Shown: positions 18,423-26,021, counted from the stretch's first letter. The stretch: DNA of 64,000 bases from Pseudorhizobium pelagicum (GCA_000722615.1 JOKI01000021.1:25919-89918); one strand, 5' to 3'. The notes: generated by a model not told the origin, from the sequence alone. Program-made: numbers and translations.

Positions 18423-19076
18423 CTAGAACACGAAGCTTCTGGCGCGGCGGAAACCGGGCAGCGGCTTGACGCCGGCATTGAAGTGGCCGCTGTCGGAGAC
18501 GCTGCCGCGCTCCTTGACCAGCCGCTTTGCCTGGGCAGCAGCGCCATAGCCGATGACGGACACGAGACGACCGCCGTCGCGCAGCTGCTCGACCAGGGCT
18601 TCCGGCACCTCTTCGATGGCGCCGTTCACGAAGATCAGGTCGAAGGGCGCCTCCGCAGGACAGCCCCGCTCCATCTCTCCCGGCACGACGGCGACGTTGT
18701 CGTATCCGAGCGAGGACAGCTTTTCCATCGCCTGAGCGGCCAGCGCCTCGTCGGATTCGATCGAGACGACGGAGCCGGCAATCAGCGAGAGAAGTGCGGA
18801 AACATAGCCGGTGCCGCAGCCGATCTCGAGGACGACGTCGTCCTTGGTGATCTGCGCCAGCTGCAGGAGCTTGGCGAGCGGCGAGGCTTCCATCAGGTAG
18901 CGGCCCGGCGCGATCTCGATGTCGTCATCGATGTAGGCGAGCGGCCTCAGCTTTGCCGGAACGAATTCCTCGCGCGGAACCGCCAGGAAGGCCTCGAGCA
19001 CCGAGTACGAGGTGACGTCGGTCGTGCGGATCTGGTTGTCGACCATCTTGGTGCGTGCGGCTTGGAAATCCATCAT
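18423..19076 (-). CDS. pcm: Protein-L-isoaspartate O-methyltransferase family protein
   Basis: 217-residue SAM-dependent methyltransferase of the PCMT family. The N-terminal MVDNQIRTTDVTSYSVLEAF and PREEFVP segments are family-typical, and the SAM motif I reads VLEIGCGTGYVSALL (about 83-97). It would repair isoaspartyl residues, although rhizobial members of this clade are not biochemically well defined. The C-terminus (LPGFRRARSFVF) is typical of this rhizobial subgroup. It is followed by 180 bases with no gene before popZ. Confidence 0.88.
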   Translation of the reverse strand: MMDFQAARTKMVDNQIRTTDVTSYSVLEAFLAVPREEFVPAKLRPLAYIDDDIEIAPGRYLMEASPLAKLLQLAQITKDDVVLEIGCGTGYVSALLSLIAGSVVSIESDEALAAQAMEKLSSLGYDNVAVVPGEMERGCPAEAPFDLIFVNGAIEEVPEALVEQLRDGGRLVSVIGYGAAAQAKRLVKERGSVSDSGHFNAGVKPLPGFRRARSFVF

Positions 19077-19306
19077 CTTGGCTGTCCCGGTTCGACCTGT
19101 CTGTGCCGTCTTTACTGGGCTGCCGCAACGCTTTCAAGTCGCAGGCATGCTTCCTCTTCAAAAACCTTGAACCCGCCACAGCGCGACTTCGCACCGACCC
19201 GGCCATGCCCCCCACGGAAATCGACGGGACGCGTCCATCCCCTCTTGCGCCGCCTTTCGATTCGTTCTAAATGCCGCGCCACCACACGCTTTTATACCCC
19301 CCGGAC

Positions 19307-19380
19307 GGCCTCGTGGCGGAGTGGTGACGCAGAGGACTGCAAATCCTCGTACCCCGGTTCAATTCCGGGCGAGGCCTCCA
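19307..19380 (+). tRNA. tRNA-Cys (anticodon GCA)
   Basis: 74 bases including encoded CCA. The acceptor stem GGCCTCG pairs with CGAGGCC; the anticodon arm AGGA-CTGCAAA-TCCT gives GCA; the T arm is CCCGG-TTCAATT-CCGGG. It stands alone, with pcm upstream on the other strand and an A/T-richer orphan gene downstream. Confidence 0.97.
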
Positions 19381-19494
19381 ATTTTCCTTCCTGAACAGCG
19401 CGACAAGCTATGAGCCCGCTTACACATTTCGATGGTGTGGCAGTTTGGGCTTCAACTGTCCGACACACCATCCACATCGATGCCGCTACTGCGC

Positions 19495-20301
19495 CTAGAG
19501 CAGGGAATTTCCTTCATCTGCCAGCACGGTGCTCAGGTTGGTAATGCCCCCGTTGGCTATCACATTGTATCGAAACCTGGTGGTGCGATGGGCTCCGAAC
19601 ACATCTTGGTATTCGACGAGACCAGAAACCCAAGCCGACATCGTTCCATCCAAGAGTGATTGCCACCAGGCACCATCAGGAGCTGGATTAGGTCCAAATG
19701 TTGCAGCCGTTATTGCCTCGCCTGCGCCAAGGTCACTTCGGCTGAAAAACTGCGGAGGCTCCTCGTCCCACACTGGATCAAATGGCGGTGCCTCAATAGT
19801 AAGCACAAGCCACGATCGCACATTCATAGCCGGGCTTTGACCGGAATTCCGGATTTCAACACGAGCAATCATCTGGCTATCGGCGAAGGTGACCACACAG
19901 CCTCTGGCCGCGAGATACGCCCGGATCTGCGCTTCACCGATCCGAGAAGCTATAGCAACAGCCTCCCTGGCTGCTTTATTCGCTTGCCGGGTGAAAAAGA
20001 GTGTGACGATTAGCAGAAAGCTGCCTGCAGCAGAGGTGATCACCGACCAGAGGGCGTAGGTCGCCATTAACGCAGTGCTCTCGTCTATCGAGCGCTGAAC
20101 CCGGAGTTCTTCTTCTCTCAGAGATTCATCCGCCCTTTGTCGATCCAATCGCTCAGCTCGATTCGACGGATTTTCAATTTCCTCAACAGGAACACGAAAC
20201 GGCAACGAAGGAATCTGCTGTTGGTTCTGATCCTGGGCGAATGAGCAGCCGCTGCACAGGAGAAGCCCAGCAAAGAAGCCTATCCACAGCGCATGCGGCA
20301 T
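19495..20301 (-). CDS. Orphan membrane protein, function unknown
   Basis: 268 residues. N-terminal lipoprotein/signal-like helix ending GLLLCSGCSFAQ (a possible lipobox LCSGC), then a Gln/Arg/Glu-rich segment with a likely coiled coil (RAERLDRQRADESLREEELR). A membrane helix follows (MATYALWSVITSAAGSFLLIV), then a soluble C-terminal domain containing ARVEIRNSGQSPAMNVRSW, reminiscent of beta-sandwich segments found in many small rhizobial membrane proteins. Start set by GGGAGG 5 bases before the ATG. Base composition is noticeably richer in A/T than the core genes, and it sits next to tRNA-Cys, which suggests acquired DNA. I do not recognise the family. Confidence 0.7.
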   Translation of the reverse strand: MPHALWIGFFAGLLLCSGCSFAQDQNQQQIPSLPFRVPVEEIENPSNRAERLDRQRADESLREEELRVQRSIDESTALMATYALWSVITSAAGSFLLIVTLFFTRQANKAAREAVAIASRIGEAQIRAYLAARGCVVTFADSQMIARVEIRNSGQSPAMNVRSWLVLTIEAPPFDPVWDEEPPQFFSRSDLGAGEAITAATFGPNPAPDGAWWQSLLDGTMSAWVSGLVEYQDVFGAHRTTRFRYNVIANGGITNLSTVLADEGNSLL

Positions 20302-20779
20302 CGAAACCTCCCGAATCGAGCGCCATTGATGGCGCACATTGGCTCATGATAGACTAGTTCATATCGTTCGCTCACTAATCAAAGTGCCGGAACATCTTCA
20401 AGAACACCCTGGGCCGAGTCGTAACCTTCCTTGCTCTGGTTACCTGACCAACTCCTTTGGTTGACATCTACCCGTGAAGTGCCATTCCGCAACTGCCGAT
20501 TATCGTGGTAGCTGCCCCATCAGCAAGCTGCCTTGCACTGGGACGACGCTCCGCTCGTTGTCCCATTGCACCATACGGATTGTTGATGAGGCTACCGGGT
20601 TCGTTAGAGGTAAGGCATACTGCGGCCGTACCGCAGCGTTGGCCACAGCGTCGATTGTCGTTCCAAACAACCGCTGGTGCGGCGCGGCGGAACTGCCAAA
20701 GCACTCCGAGCAACCATAACAATCCACATAAATCGGGATATTGTTGCGGTTGTAAGACAGACGGCGCAGAAGGAATAGA
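20302..20779. other. 478-base stretch without a convincing gene
   Basis: A/T-richer sequence between the orphan membrane protein and the secreted protein at 20780. Overlapping short frames on both strands have no good ribosome site and no recognisable domain. It holds the promoter of the minus-strand gene and possibly decayed remnants of acquired DNA. Confidence 0.35.
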
Positions 20780-21313
20780 ATGATCAGATCAACCGGCCCC
20801 GCAGGCGAGAAGCCGGACAGAACCGACTTGTCAGCCGAACACGGGGACGAAAACGCACCGCGCCTCATGCAGATGGCTCGACGTAATAACCGCAGGAGAC
20901 GGTGGGCCGCCAGAATGGTCACGGCTCTGTGTCTTCTGGCCGTCGTGCCCGGCGCGCATGCCCAGTCTGTTGAAGTCGAGAGCTTCGAGTACCTGTATGC
21001 TTCCGGCAGGGTGGTCCGGCTGACGGACATCGGATCGTCCCTGCCCAGCCCGGCGACGGCGTCCAGGCTCCAAACGCAATATCCCGACATCGGCCCGATC
21101 CTCCTGTTCTGCACAGAACTCTCGGGTCCGCGCTTCGCCTATTTCGGTGGCGCCTTCTACAAGCTCAATGAAAAAGCGAGGCGGGAAGACGCGCGCGTCG
21201 TCACCAACGAAGGCCCGCAGGGGCTTCTGGACATCGACGAGCCGCCCTCCCCCCTGGCGGGAGACTTCAGGATGATCCTGAACCTCGTGCGGGATGCGGG
21301 CGAAGGCTGCTGA
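20780..21313 (+). CDS. Secreted protein, function unknown
   Basis: 177 residues. The Arg-rich N-terminus leads into a hydrophobic segment MVTALCLLAVVPGAHAQS with a clear AHA-QS signal-peptidase site near residue 62, followed by about 115 residues with FCTELSGPRFAYFGGAFYKL. AAGGA lies about 7 bases before the first ATG, which supports it, but this makes an unusually long pre-signal region; Met30 (20867) or Met46 would give a normal signal peptide. No family recognised. It converges with the DUF6894 gene, 22 bases apart. Confidence 0.65.
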   Translation: MIRSTGPAGEKPDRTDLSAEHGDENAPRLMQMARRNNRRRRWAARMVTALCLLAVVPGAHAQSVEVESFEYLYASGRVVRLTDIGSSLPSPATASRLQTQYPDIGPILLFCTELSGPRFAYFGGAFYKLNEKARREDARVVTNEGPQGLLDIDEPPSPLAGDFRMILNLVRDAGEGC

Positions 21314-21335
21314 CGGCACACCCTGTGCCGTTGCC

Positions 21336-21569
21336 CTAGAACCGGATGACCGAGACGAACGGGACGGTGGCAATCACGGTGCCGTCTTCCGCGGTGATCT
21401 CGAAGGCCCTGCCGTCGATGATCTCGTCGCGCAGAACCGCCTCGGCAACCATTTCCCGGGCAGACGACATGGCTTCCTGCTGGGCGTCCTCGTGACACGC
21501 GAAATCGGCGCCCTCGATGTCCCGCTCGAGGACGCCTCCTTCCCGAATATGAAAATAATATCTGGCCAT
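21336..21569 (-). CDS. DUF6894 family small protein
   Basis: 77 residues with the family signature MARYYFHIREGG at the N-terminus and ...ARE-rich helix then FEITAEDGTVIATVPF. Members are abundant in rhizobia, are often associated with stress, and have no known biochemical role. No Shine-Dalgarno precedes the ATG. Instead, an EcfG-type promoter match ends about 11 bases upstream, so the transcript may be almost leaderless. The start is fixed by the conserved MxRYYFH. Confidence 0.82.
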   Translation of the reverse strand: MARYYFHIREGGVLERDIEGADFACHEDAQQEAMSSAREMVAEAVLRDEIIDGRAFEITAEDGTVIATVPFVSVIRF

Positions 21570-21579
21570 GGTACCGCAG

Positions 21580-21604
21580 AACCACGATCCTCTCTGGAGG
21601 TTCC
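21580..21604 (-). promoter_or_regulatory. EcfG/RpoE2-type general stress promoter candidate
   Basis: Minus strand: GGAAC (21604-21600), a 17-base spacer, GTT (21582-21580). This matches the alphaproteobacterial general-stress consensus GGAAC-N17/18-GTT. Initiation a few bases downstream would leave only about 3-6 bases before the DUF6894 ATG at 21569. Confidence 0.55.
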
Positions 21605-21676
21605 TGCGTCGAGGACATCTTTGGAGGCAGCGTCCGATCTATGTCCTGCTCGCCCTGCAGCAGGCAAAACGGCAGA

Positions 21677-21949
21677 TCAGGCGGGCCAGTAGATGTCGGA
21701 CCGGAAGTCGGGCGGGATCGTTGCCAACCCGCCCAGCGTCTTGGCGACGAACTCGATCTGGAGGGCGCGGTAGTGAATGTCGCGGGGCATGGGAATGCCG
21801 GTTGCCATCTGCCGGCCTCGCCAGCGGTCGTAGCCCAGCCGGCGCAGGCGCCGCTCCGCCTCTCTCTCGACATCGGCCCGCTGTGGCGCCTGTAGTTCGA
21901 AATCCGCGTGGAGGGTCGCCAACCCGCCATCGATCACTCTCAGGTTCAT
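21677..21949 (-). CDS. Hypothetical protein, about 90 residues
   Basis: Start MNLRVIDGGLATLHADFELQ chosen from AGAGGA located about 6 bases upstream of the ATG at 21949. The Arg/Glu-rich centre (ADVEREAERRLRRLGYDRWRG) looks helical and basic. It ends PPDFRSDIYWPA. No signal peptide, no membrane segment, no recognised domain. It sits in a cluster of small accessory genes, on the same strand as the DUF6894 gene 107 bases further on. Confidence 0.6.
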   Translation of the reverse strand: MNLRVIDGGLATLHADFELQAPQRADVEREAERRLRRLGYDRWRGRQMATGIPMPRDIHYRALQIEFVAKTLGGLATIPPDFRSDIYWPA

Positions 21950-22112
21950 GTCCGTCCTCTTCACCCCGAAGGCAGAGTCGGTGATTCTCCGGCGTGGCGG
22001 CAATGGCGACTTCTCACCGGTGAAACTTGCGATGGACCGTAAACCTGCTAAAATCGGGGATCGATCGGCGGGGAGGACTGCGGATCGGCCAATTGCGGAG
22101 GAGGAAGCCGCG

Positions 22113-22217
22113 ATGCACTACCTGGAATTCGTGACGGCGCTCAATCCGTTCGTGCTCGCCATTCTGGCGCTCGCGATCGTCTGCGGCTGCTATGACCGGT
22201 GGCTCCTGCCGAAGTAG
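22113..22217 (+). CDS. Small membrane protein, 34 residues
   Basis: Starts MHYLEFVTALNPFVLAILAL and continues through one membrane helix with CGC, ending RWLLPK. GGAGGA lies 6-7 bases before the ATG, which is why this short frame is preferred over the longer open frame beginning at 21948. Single-helix micro-proteins like this often modulate a larger membrane partner; the next gene encodes the membrane protein ExoD. Function unknown. Confidence 0.55.
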   Translation: MHYLEFVTALNPFVLAILALAIVCGCYDRWLLPK

Positions 22218-22305
22218 GAGATCGGCAGAAGCCGGTGATCGGCTGTTTTCCGGAGCCCTCAATGCTGCTATTCATCCACTCGCCGGAGACGACAGGAGTG
22301 TGGAC

Positions 22306-22947
22306 GTGCAGGACGGTTTGGAATTCAAAGACAGCTCGGCCTCGCTGAGCGAGACGCTGAGAGGCGTGATCTCGAAAATCTCGGGCTCATCCGTGACACT
22401 TCGCGCCCTGATGGCGGAGGTCGGCGAGCACGGCCTTCTGCTGATGTGCGCCCTGGCCTCCCTGCCCTTCCTGATCCCGGTTTCGATTCCGGGCGTCAGC
22501 ACGGTGTTCGGCTTCGCCATCATCCTGATCAGCCTGTCGGTCGCCTTCAATCGGCTGCCCTGGATGCCCCGCCAGATTCTTGACCGGAAGCTGGACACCA
22601 CCAAGCTGGTCCCGGCGCTGGAGAAGGGCGCCGCTCTCGTGTCGCGGCTCGATGCCTACCTCAAGCCCCGGATGTCGGGATTCGTGGCGGGCGCCGTGAT
22701 GAACCGCATCAATGGCCTGGCGATTGCGTTCGGCGGTGTGCTTCTGATGTTTCCACTCGGCCTCATTCCGCTCTCCAACACGCTGCCGGGGATTGCGATT
22801 CTGCTGCTGACGACGGGAATGATCCAGCGCGACGGGCTGATCGTCGCGGCCGGATATGGTTTTCTGGCCATCACGGTGATCTATTTCGTGGTGCTCGGCC
22901 TGATGGCCTACGGCGCCGGTCAGGGCCTCGCCGCGATGTTCGCCTAG
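22306..22947 (+). CDS. exoD: ExoD family exopolysaccharide-related membrane protein
   Basis: About 213 residues from a GTG start (VQDGLEFKDSSASL), chosen because AGGAG lies 7 bases upstream. An N-terminal cytoplasmic segment is followed by several membrane helices with MCALASLPFLIPVSIPGVSTVFG and LPLFP/LLMFPLGLIPLSNTLPG signatures typical of ExoD. In Sinorhizobium, exoD mutants have altered exopolysaccharide, alkaline sensitivity and impaired nodule invasion; the molecular role is unclear. Its stop overlaps the stop of the convergent gene at 22944. Confidence 0.85.
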   Translation: MQDGLEFKDSSASLSETLRGVISKISGSSVTLRALMAEVGEHGLLLMCALASLPFLIPVSIPGVSTVFGFAIILISLSVAFNRLPWMPRQILDRKLDTTKLVPALEKGAALVSRLDAYLKPRMSGFVAGAVMNRINGLAIAFGGVLLMFPLGLIPLSNTLPGIAILLLTTGMIQRDGLIVAAGYGFLAITVIYFVVLGLMAYGAGQGLAAMFA

Positions 22948-23228
22948 CCGTTTGGCTTTTGGCGGCGGCGCTGCCACCAGATCGTCGCACGCCGCCGCCT
23001 GCGCCTGACGAAGTGCAGGTCATGCGACAAGACGATGATGCCGAGCGGCAGCATCCAGAATCCGAGGATCGGCAGGAATCCGAGGGTGCCGCCGGTGATC
23101 AGGCCGGTGCCGATCGCAATGCGCCCGACGCGCGACCGGGGCATGGGTATGTCCCAGGAGCCAAGCGCGAGCTTGCCGCTCTTTGGATCCATCCCGAAGC
23201 GCATCGATTTCCGTTTCGTCGTCGTCAA
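22944..23228 (-). CDS. Small membrane protein, probable PGPGW-like
   Basis: Up to 94 residues. A hydrophobic core GRIAIGTGLITGGTLGFLPI to GFWMLPLGIIVLSHDL forms two helices, followed by a very basic tail (FVRRRRRRATIWWQRRRQK). The longest start is a TTG at 23228 (GAGG upstream); an ATG at 23204 (MRFGMDPKSG) is equally plausible. It resembles small two-helix proteins annotated as putative transmembrane PGPGW family. Its TAG overlaps the exoD TAG tail to tail. Confidence 0.65.
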   Translation of the reverse strand: MTTTKRKSMRFGMDPKSGKLALGSWDIPMPRSRVGRIAIGTGLITGGTLGFLPILGFWMLPLGIIVLSHDLHFVRRRRRRATIWWQRRRQKPNG

Positions 23229-23378
23229 ATCCGTCTGCCTCGCAACTCAAGCCGTGCCGGCTCCAGATGGGGCGATCTCCCGCGCAAAACAAGCAAGCAG
23301 AACTTTTTTAGAAAAAGCGCTTGGCAAACGGTCAAAGCATTTGTATTACCCCGCTCGACGCCGCCACCGAGCGGTTGT

Positions 23379-23453
23379 TCCCTGGTAGCTCAGCGGTAGA
23401 GCATTCGACTGTTAATCGACAGGTCGCCGGTTCGAATCCGGCCCGGGGAGCCA
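23379..23453 (+). tRNA. tRNA-Asn (anticodon GTT)
   Basis: 75 bases with encoded CCA. The acceptor stem TCCCTGG pairs with CCGGGGA (one G-U); D arm GCTC-AGCGGTA-GAGC; anticodon arm TCGACTGTTAATCGA giving GTT; T arm GCCGG-TTCGAAT-CCGGC. Confidence 0.97.
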
Positions 23454-23463
23454 ACTTTTCTAG

Positions 23464-23504
23464 AAGCGTCTGTTTCTTTTCAGAAATGTGAGACAGGCGC
23501 TTTC
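23464..23504 (+). terminator. Probable terminator after tRNA-Asn
   Basis: Inverted repeat AAGCGTCTGT / ACAGGCGCTT (9 of 10 paired) separated by about 19 bases and followed by TCTTCC, 11 bases past the tRNA end. The loop is long, so confidence is moderate. Confidence 0.45.
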
Positions 23505-23712
23505 TTCCCCACCTCTCCTCCACACTTTTGATTGATGGCTGCCGGTGCCGGCAGAGCGCGCCGCGGCGCGACGGGCCGCTTCTGACCCAATCGCTGTTTC
23601 CGCATCCCTCGCACGCTCGGCTTCTCTTGGCATCAAACGCCTGCGTCGGCTCCAAACCCTTGGAAACGCGGGCGCGAAACCCACATGGTGTTGCCGAACA
23701 GGAGGAATCGAG

Positions 23713-24090
23713 ATGGGCTTATTCGACGGACTGCTCGGCCATGGATCTACGGTAGATCCCGCCGACCTCAACAAACGCCTCGACGGTGTCCTGATCGAGG
23801 GCGAGACACCGCAGCTTGCCTTCAAGATCATCAGGGACTTCTTCGTCTTCACCCAGCACCGCGTCATCCTCGTCGACATCCAGGGCATGACCGGCAGCAA
23901 GGTCGACTACACCTCGATCCCTTACCGCGCTGTCACACGCTTTGCCGTGGAGACGGCCGGCACGTTCGACCTCGATTCGGAGTTGAAGATCTGGGTCTCG
24001 GGCACGAGCGAGCCGATCAGCAAAACCCTGAAGAAGGGAACGGATGTGCGGGGCATTCAGCGGGCGCTGGCGACGGGGGTGCTGCGGTAG
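23713..24090 (+). CDS. PH domain-containing protein
   Basis: 125 residues, start MGLFDGLLGHG set by AGGAGG 8 bases upstream. The body (KIIRDFFVFTQHRVILVDIQ to YTSIPYRAVTRFAVETAG, then LKIWVSG) matches the bacterial Pleckstrin-homology-like fold (bPH_1 type), with a short C-terminal helix RGIQRALATGVL. These proteins are often oligomeric; the ligand is unknown. It is followed by a strong terminator, so it appears to be a single-gene unit. Confidence 0.8.
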   Translation: MGLFDGLLGHGSTVDPADLNKRLDGVLIEGETPQLAFKIIRDFFVFTQHRVILVDIQGMTGSKVDYTSIPYRAVTRFAVETAGTFDLDSELKIWVSGTSEPISKTLKKGTDVRGIQRALATGVLR

Positions 24091-24225
24091 GCGGTGCGTC
24101 AACTTGTCAGATGTCAAGTTCAAGGGGCGCTCCCCATCTAGCTCAGGTCGCTGTCGCACTCCTCCTCCCAGTGCCCGCGGCATCGATTGGCGCCGCCCTT
24201 CCTCCCAAGCCGCCAATTACCATCA

Positions 24226-24259
24226 AGCCCGGTGCCCCTCCCGCACCGGGCTTTTTTTT
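24226..24259 (+). terminator. Rho-independent terminator
   Basis: Perfect 10-bp stem AGCCCGGTGC / GCACCGGGCT with a 7-base loop and eight T residues (24252-24259), about 135 bases past the PH-domain gene. A leader-like or small RNA could end here as well. Confidence 0.9.
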
Positions 24260-24396
24260 CACCGAAGCTATGGCGCGCTCCACTGAAGGGGCCGGCACCG
24301 TCTCGAACGTGACCGGCCCGGCCATTGTCCGGGCGGACATTTCAACCTCCGGCAAGGCTGCCAACGGCAGATGAATGAGTAAAATCTACATTAGCA

Positions 24397-24421
24397 GGAA
24401 CAAGTTTCCTCGCTGACGGTT
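24397..24421 (+). promoter_or_regulatory. EcfG/RpoE2-type general stress promoter candidate
   Basis: GGAAC at 24397-24401, a 17-base spacer and GTT at 24419-24421. It is 56 bases upstream of the ATG of the Ser/Gly-rich secreted protein, which leaves a leader of about 50 bases containing GGAGGA. Confidence 0.6.
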
Positions 24422-24476
24422 AGATCGCCGTACTCAACATCAGGCCGAATGCACGGCCATCCTCGGAGGAATAAGA

Positions 24477-24797
24477 ATGTTTGCCAAGCTTCTCACCGTC
24501 TCTGCCTTCACTCTCGCTCTTGCCTCAGGCGCGCTTGCCCAGACGAACAGCGGCGGGGGAAGTGATTCCAGCGGAGGCTCGACAGGTGGTGGATCCACTG
24601 GTGAGTCTTCCAGCGATACGGGTGGATCCGGAAGCAACAGTGGCTCTACCGATGGTAGCTCCGCCAATAGCGGCAGCAACACCAGCAACAGCAACAGCAC
24701 GTCGACCCGTGACGACGATCGTTGCACCGAAACGAGCGCGGAAAAGACCACGTCCACCCCGAGCGGGACGATCCCGGAAGCAGCTTGCCCCGAGTGA
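24477..24797 (+). CDS. Ser/Gly/Thr-rich secreted protein of low complexity
   Basis: 106 residues. Signal peptide MFAKLLTVSAFTLALASGALA, cleaved before QTNSGGG, then about 55 residues built almost entirely of Ser, Gly, Thr, Asn and Asp, and a C-terminal part with two cysteines (DDDRCTETS and EAACPE) that could form a disulfide. GGAGGA lies 6 bases before the ATG. It is flanked by two strong terminators, so it is a monocistronic unit with an EcfG-type promoter match. I do not recognise a family. A periplasmic or extracellular stress-induced hydrophilin-like or surface protein is a guess only. Confidence 0.75.
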   Translation: MFAKLLTVSAFTLALASGALAQTNSGGGSDSSGGSTGGGSTGESSSDTGGSGSNSGSTDGSSANSGSNTSNSNSTSTRDDDRCTETSAEKTTSTPSGTIPEAACPE

Positions 24798-24817
24798 TCT
24801 GGCGATAGATTGATGTG

Positions 24818-24847
24818 AAAAGGCCGGTGTCATCACCGGCCTTTTTT
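24818..24847 (+). terminator. Rho-independent terminator
   Basis: Perfect 12-bp stem AAAAGGCCGGTG / CACCGGCCTTTT with TCAT loop and a T run to 24847, 20 bases past the Ser/Gly-rich gene. Confidence 0.92.
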
Positions 24848-24983
24848 CTTTCTCTGGACACATCAGACGCAGGAGGAGAAAATTTCCGCGATCGGGTGAT
24901 AACTGAGGCAGCTATTTCTTGTCGCCGACCGCTTGTCCGCAGAGAACACGGAATCTACATCTAGCCCAACAGAAGGCTTCACC

Positions 24984-26021
24984 ATGACCCTCGACACCTC
25001 CGTTCTCGGTACCATCGGCAACACACCGCTCATCCGCCTGAAGAAGGCGTCGGAAGAGACAGGCTGCGATATCTTCGGCAAGGCGGAGTTCCTCAATCCC
25101 GGCCAATCCGTCAAGGATCGCGCGGCTCTGTTCATCATTCGCGACGCCGAACGCAAAGGGCTGCTCCGGCCCGGCGGCATCATTGTCGAGGGAACCGCCG
25201 GCAACACCGGCATCGGCCTGACGCTGGTGGCGAAGGCCCTCGGCTATCGCACCGTCATCGTCATCCCCGAGACCCAGAGCCAGGAGAAGAAGGATGCCCT
25301 GCGCCTTCTGGGCGCCGAACTGGTCGAGGTCCCGGCGGTCCCCTACAGGAACCCCAACAACTACGTTAAGGTGTCAGGACGCCTCGCGGAGCAGTTGGCG
25401 AAGAGCCATCCCGCCGGTGCCATCTGGGCGAACCAGTTCGACAATGTCGCCAACCGCGAGGCGCATGTGGGGGCAACCTCCACCGAGATCTTCGAGCAGA
25501 CCGACGGCAAGGTGGACGGCTTCATCTGCGCCGTCGGCTCCGGCGGCACGCTTGCCGGCGTTGCCCAGGGTCTGCGGGCCAGGAAGCCGGGTGTGAAGAT
25601 CGGCCTGGCGGATCCCGAGGGTGCCTCGCTCTATGAGTATTACGCCCATGGCGAGCTGAAGTCGGAAGGCTCCTCGATCACCGAAGGCATCGGCCAAGGC
25701 CGCATCACGGCAAACCTGGAGGGCTTCAAGCCCGACTATGCCTATCGCATCTCGGATTCCGAGGCGCTGCCGCTGATCTTCGATCTGGTCGAGCATGAGG
25801 GCCTTTGCCTCGGCGGGTCCTCCGGCATCAACATCGCCGGTGCGATGCGGCTTGCACGCGATCTCGGACCGGGGCATACCATCGTCACCATCCTGTGCGA
25901 CTACGGCAATCGCTATCAGTCGAAGCTCTTCAACCCGGACTTCCTGCGCTCCAAGGGACTGCCGGTGCCGGAATGGCTGACGACGAAGACCGACATTGCC
26001 GTTCCCTTCGAGACAGTCTGA
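24984..26021 (+). CDS. cysK: Cysteine synthase (O-acetylserine sulfhydrylase)
   Basis: 345 residues, PLP-dependent fold type II. The catalytic lysine is K44 in NPGQSVKDRAAL; EGTAGNTGIGLTLVAKALGY is the substrate loop and VGSGGTLAGVAQGL the phosphate-binding loop. It condenses O-acetylserine with sulfide to make cysteine. Start MTLDTSVLG chosen by family and AAGG upstream. The GTAGNTG loop and somewhat long C-terminus mark it as the CysK2-like subgroup common in rhizobia. It is followed after only 6 bases by alaX, so the two are probably co-transcribed. Confidence 0.92.
   Translation: MTLDTSVLGTIGNTPLIRLKKASEETGCDIFGKAEFLNPGQSVKDRAALFIIRDAERKGLLRPGGIIVEGTAGNTGIGLTLVAKALGYRTVIVIPETQSQEKKDALRLLGAELVEVPAVPYRNPNNYVKVSGRLAEQLAKSHPAGAIWANQFDNVANREAHVGATSTEIFEQTDGKVDGFICAVGSGGTLAGVAQGLRARKPGVKIGLADPEGASLYEYYAHGELKSEGSSITEGIGQGRITANLEGFKPDYAYRISDSEALPLIFDLVEHEGLCLGGSSGINIAGAMRLARDLGPGHTIVTILCDYGNRYQSKLFNPDFLRSKGLPVPEWLTTKTDIAVPFETV

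Larger units (their letters stand above)
24091..24476. other. Intergenic region between PH-domain gene and Ser/Gly-rich gene
   Basis: 386 bases. It holds the terminator at 24226-24259, an EcfG-type promoter match at 24397-24421 and the leader of the secreted-protein gene. The 135 bases between the PH-domain stop and the terminator contain no convincing gene. Confidence 0.4.

Noticed and set aside
20500-21114. 204-residue minus-strand frame in the orphan region
   Set aside because: Overlaps the better supported secreted-protein gene and shows no signal or domain.
19307-23453. Genomic island bounded by tRNA-Cys and tRNA-Asn
   Set aside because: No integrase, no duplicated tRNA 3' end, and the stretch contains conserved rhizobial genes such as exoD.
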